Shown here: one piece after another, positions 6,650 to 8,766 of the stretch | Layout: every line of letters begins with the position of its first letter | Numbering within the stretch: the first letter of the stretch is position 1 | NCBI GenBank assembly: GCA_001577215.1 | Contig: LSCC01000071.1 | Location: 1-8,766 of the forward strand | Source: Fidelibacterota bacterium TCS52 | GTDB lineage: Bacteria > Fidelibacterota > Fidelibacteria > Fidelibacterales > Fidelibacteraceae | Direction: 5' to 3' | Length of the DNA stretch: 8,766 nt | Translations under genes and position numbers: made by a program | The notes under the pieces: generated by a model | Told to the model about the DNA's origin: nothing | The model's database searches: none | Seen by the model: the letters and a program-made list of their open reading frames with translations, nothing else

Positions 6650-8335
6650 TTATCGCTTTCTGCGAATTTTTTTCCATTTATCACGCAGCGGCACAGCTAA
6701 ATTGAAAACCTGATCTTTATTAGTACTGTCTTCATCAAGAATAAAATATCCCTTTCTCTCAAATTGCACAGTATCGCCGACATTCAGATTTTTTAAATTC
6801 GGTTCAAGTTTGCAATTTTCCAACACTTTCAATGAATCAGGATTTAAGAATTCTTTAAAGCTTTTTTCTTTATCACCTAAAGGATTTTCAACAGTGAATA
6901 ATCTATCATACATTCTAACATTTGCATCGATCGCATCTTTTGCAGAAACCCAATGAATTGTACTTTTTACTTTTCTACCATCGGGAGAATTACCACCTTT
7001 TGTTGCAGGATCATATGTACAATGAATTTCTGTAATTTCACCATTTTTATCTTTCACAATACTTGTCGCTTTTATGAAATATGCATATCGTAATCTTACT
7101 TCTCTACCAATTGTAAGGCGATAATATTTTTTTGGTGCAACTTCCATGAAATCATCTTTTTCTATATATATTTCTTTGGAAAATGGAACTTTTCGCGTTC
7201 CTGCACTTTCATCACCCGGATTATTTATTGCTTCTAATTCTTCTGTTTTGTCATCAGGATAATTATCTATAACTACTTTAATAGGATCAAGAACACCCAT
7301 AAATCTCAAAGCTTTTTTGTTCAGATCATCACGCAAACAGTGTTCCAAAAGAGCAATATCAACAATACCTTCATTTTTTGCAACCCCGATCCGTTCAATG
7401 AAATCTTTAATAGCATCTGGTGTATATCCTCGTCTTTTCAATCCGGAAATCGTAGGCATTCTCGGATCATCCCAACCATTTACATAATTCTTACTTACAA
7501 GTTCATTGAGTTTTCTTTTGCTCATCATGGTATAATTTAAATTCAATCTAGCAAATTCGATCTGCTGCGGACGATATACTTCTAACTCATTTAGAAACCA
7601 ATCATATAATGGACGATGATCTTCAAATTCTAAAGTGCAAAGCGAATGAGTGATATTTTCTATTGAATCTTCTAAACCGTGAGCCCAATCATAAGTTGGA
7701 TAAATACACCATTTGTTACCGGTATTTTGATGGGCTGAATGAAGAATTCTATAAATTATTGGATCTCGCATATTAATATTCGGATTTGACATATCAATTT
7801 TTGCACGCAATGTTTTTGCTCCATTTGGAAATTCACCAGCTTTCATTTTCTTAAATAATTTCAAATTTTCATCATTTTCTCTATTACGATATGGACTATT
7901 CTTACCAACTTGCGTCGGTGTTCCGCGATATTCTCTGATCTCATCAGCACTCAGATCACAAACATACGCCTTTCCCTTTTTAATTAACTGAACAGCATAT
8001 TCGTACATTTTTTCAAAATAGTCACTTGCAAAATAACATCTATCTTCCCAATCATAACCAAGCCATTTTATATTTTCTTTAATAGATCTTACATACTCTT
8101 CTTCTTCTTTCATTGGATTTGTATCATCAAAACGCAGATTACATAGACCATTATATTTTTCAGCTGTACTAAAATTCAATATTATCGATTTTGCATGACC
8201 AATATGTAAATACCCATTTGGTTCCGGTGGAAATCTCGTATGAACTCTACTACCGTTCTTCCCTTCCAACAAATCTTTTTCGATAATCTGATGTATAAAA
8301 TTTGTACTTTCGTTTTCTTCTATCTCTTTTTTCAT
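6650..8335 (-). CDS. glnS: Glutaminyl-tRNA synthetase
   Basis: This 561-residue cytoplasmic class I synthetase charges tRNA-Gln directly with glutamine. The ATP-binding HIGH motif is at residues 44-47 in FPPEPNGYLHIGHAKS, and the KMSKS counterpart is MSKRK at 271-275, the form usual for GlnRS. The stretch GLEDSIENITHSLCTLEFED (220-239) distinguishes GlnRS from discriminating GluRS. The two beta-barrel anticodon domains follow from about residue 338, including the VPFSKEIYIEKDDF strand. The length matches bacterial GlnRS without the eukaryotic N-terminal extension. The start at 8335 sits directly before MKKEIEENES, with a weak GAGAAG upstream. It is the first gene of the leftward block. Its presence implies that at least part of tRNA-Gln charging avoids the GatCAB amidotransferase route, although both can coexist. 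Confidence 0.97.
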   Translation of the reverse strand: MKKEIEENESTNFIHQIIEKDLLEGKNGSRVHTRFPPEPNGYLHIGHAKSIILNFSTAEKYNGLCNLRFDDTNPMKEEEEYVRSIKENIKWLGYDWEDRCYFASDYFEKMYEYAVQLIKKGKAYVCDLSADEIREYRGTPTQVGKNSPYRNRENDENLKLFKKMKAGEFPNGAKTLRAKIDMSNPNINMRDPIIYRILHSAHQNTGNKWCIYPTYDWAHGLEDSIENITHSLCTLEFEDHRPLYDWFLNELEVYRPQQIEFARLNLNYTMMSKRKLNELVSKNYVNGWDDPRMPTISGLKRRGYTPDAIKDFIERIGVAKNEGIVDIALLEHCLRDDLNKKALRFMGVLDPIKVVIDNYPDDKTEELEAINNPGDESAGTRKVPFSKEIYIEKDDFMEVAPKKYYRLTIGREVRLRYAYFIKATSIVKDKNGEITEIHCTYDPATKGGNSPDGRKVKSTIHWVSAKDAIDANVRMYDRLFTVENPLGDKEKSFKEFLNPDSLKVLENCKLEPNLKNLNVGDTVQFERKGYFILDEDSTNKDQVFNLAVPLRDKWKKIRRKR

Positions 8336-8546
8336 TTAACTTCTCAATTTTAATATATTTTTTACTTCATAAACACTATTAAGTTAATATATTTTTTGAG
8401 TAAATTCAAGTAATGAAAATTTTTCTTGATGAAATTTTTTAAAATATTCTTTGTTTCTTTTAATTTTCATTATTAATTTATATTAGTTAAAAAAAACGAA
8501 TAATTTATGATTTCAAAAATGGAAAATAGAGTCAACTATAAATATA
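8336..8546. other. Extremely AT-rich intergenic stretch upstream of glnS
   Basis: By hand count, 8341-8520 holds about 13% G+C, far below the neighbouring genes. It must contain the leftward glnS promoter. Reading leftward there is a TTGAAT about 60-75 nt before the ATG, but no matching -10 box at proper spacing is convincing, so I do not call a promoter. No gene is supported; the rightward ATG near 8413 stops after nine codons. There are poly-A and poly-T runs, no tRNA and no clear terminator. Confidence 0.6.
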
Positions 8547-8662
8547 GGGCAACTACTTTATTGCTGTATAATTATGGAGAGATATATAGAAAATAAATAC
8601 CATGGCACATATACACCCATATTGGTGGTATATAAACCATGGTGTTTATACAACTGTTGTGT
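8547..8662 (+). repeat. Large nested inverted repeat, candidate attC-like recombination site or palindromic element
   Basis: The stretch can fold into one long bulged hairpin. The outermost boxes are GCAAC (8549-8553) and GTTGT (8656-8660), with one wobble. Next come GCTGTATAA (8563-8571) and TTATACAAC (8646-8654), with one mismatch. An inner 13-bp stem pairs 8593-8605 (ATAAATACCATGG) with 8637-8649 (CCATGGTGTTTAT), again with one wobble; the two inner pairings share bases 8646-8649 and so are alternatives at that point. The tip pairs 8609-8617 with 8624-8633, with a bulged G around a 6-nt loop. Local G+C is about 33% against about 13% just to the left. Paired end boxes, inner boxes, bulges, a length near 115 bp and a gene start 21 nt beyond resemble integron attC sites, with GTTGTGT as the R' box. 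GTTGTGT is not a perfect GTTRRRY, and no integrase is in view. A MITE-like palindrome or an RNA hairpin in the leader of the next gene are alternatives. Confidence 0.5.
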
Positions 8663-8683
8663 GCAAGCTGGTAAAACGAAATA

Positions 8684-8766
8684 ATGAAAGATTTTATTAA
8701 CATATTAGAAACTGAATTTGAAAAAAACGCAAATCCTGAAATTACACTTGGACAAAAGGCATATAT
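8684..8766 (+). CDS. Probable AlkD-like DNA alkylation repair protein, N-terminal fragment
   Basis: Only 27 codons are inside the window, then it runs off the right edge. The visible sequence includes ILETEFEKNANPEITLGQK followed by AY. From memory this resembles the start of DNA alkylation repair enzymes of the AlkD/HEAT-repeat glycosylase family, which begin with an amphipathic helix, an NPE..-x-GQKAYM stretch and then a GI(K/R)TP-RR motif. That later motif lies outside the window. AlkD-type enzymes remove N3- and N7-alkylated purines using a HEAT-like fold. The ATG at 8684 is the first in frame after the hairpin; no Shine-Dalgarno is seen (GTAAAACGAAATA precedes it). The gene points away from glnS. 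Placement just behind the inverted repeat suggests that it could be an acquired cassette gene. The family call is moderate because so little is visible. Confidence 0.5.
   Translation, partial: MKDFINILETEFEKNANPEITLGQKAY

Noticed and set aside
7511..7525. MSKRK instead of KMSKS as a defective GlnRS active site
   Set aside because: The (V/M)MSKRK form is normal for glutaminyl-tRNA synthetases.
7340..7540. Rightward open frame inside glnS
   Set aside because: It lies opposite the MSKRK-containing core of GlnRS and is an accidental open frame in AT-rich DNA.
8413..8442. Small rightward ORF in the glnS upstream region
   Set aside because: It has only nine codons, no ribosome-binding site and lies in a 13% G+C stretch.
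8567..8572. TATAAT as a -10 box for the rightward repair gene
   Set aside because: No -35 hexamer occurs at the right distance, and the motif is part of the palindrome's left arm, so chance in AT-rich sequence is a better explanation.

Overview
The window is AT-rich (roughly 30% G+C by eye), uses the standard bacterial code (TAA and TGA stops) and carries bacterial housekeeping genes. The archaeal/eukaryal-type ProRS, direct GlnRS, rhomboid with a C-terminal acidic/lysine tail motif, LysM protein with a Pro-Glu linker and few strong Shine-Dalgarno sequences would suit an uncultured member of the FCB group (Bacteroidota/Cloacimonadota-like). This placement is inference and I cannot name the taxon.

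Layout. Positions 1-462 (+) hold the 3' end of a LysM-repeat protein with a PEPEP linker, closed by an intrinsic terminator. Positions 551-1576 (+) encode a lipoprotein-anchored trypsin-fold serine protease. It converges on a leftward block of six genes, listed here in transcription order from right to left: glnS (GlnRS), a Na+/phosphate cotransporter, a PhoU-domain protein, proS (ProRS), recO and a rhomboid intramembrane protease. The cotransporter, PhoU and proS genes are physically coupled (1-nt gap, then an 8-nt overlap). After the glnS start, about 210 bp of extremely AT-rich DNA leads into a roughly 115-bp nested inverted repeat. The repeat is followed at once by the first 27 codons of a rightward gene that looks like an AlkD-type DNA alkylation repair protein.

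How the parts work together. The transporter and PhoU genes split what many bacteria encode as one NptA-PhoU fusion. Together they should form a phosphate uptake/export module, and the overlap ties this module to tRNA-Pro charging. Two serine-protease systems (lipoprotein, rhomboid) sit tail to tail, but nothing shows that they cooperate.

The most intriguing part is the right end. The large imperfect hairpin has an attC-like architecture: short CAAC/GTTG boxes at the ends, inner matching boxes, bulges, and a gene starting about 20 nt downstream. It may be an integron-cassette recombination site or a small palindromic mobile element that brought in the repair gene. This is a hypothesis. The rest of the window looks like ordinary core genome.
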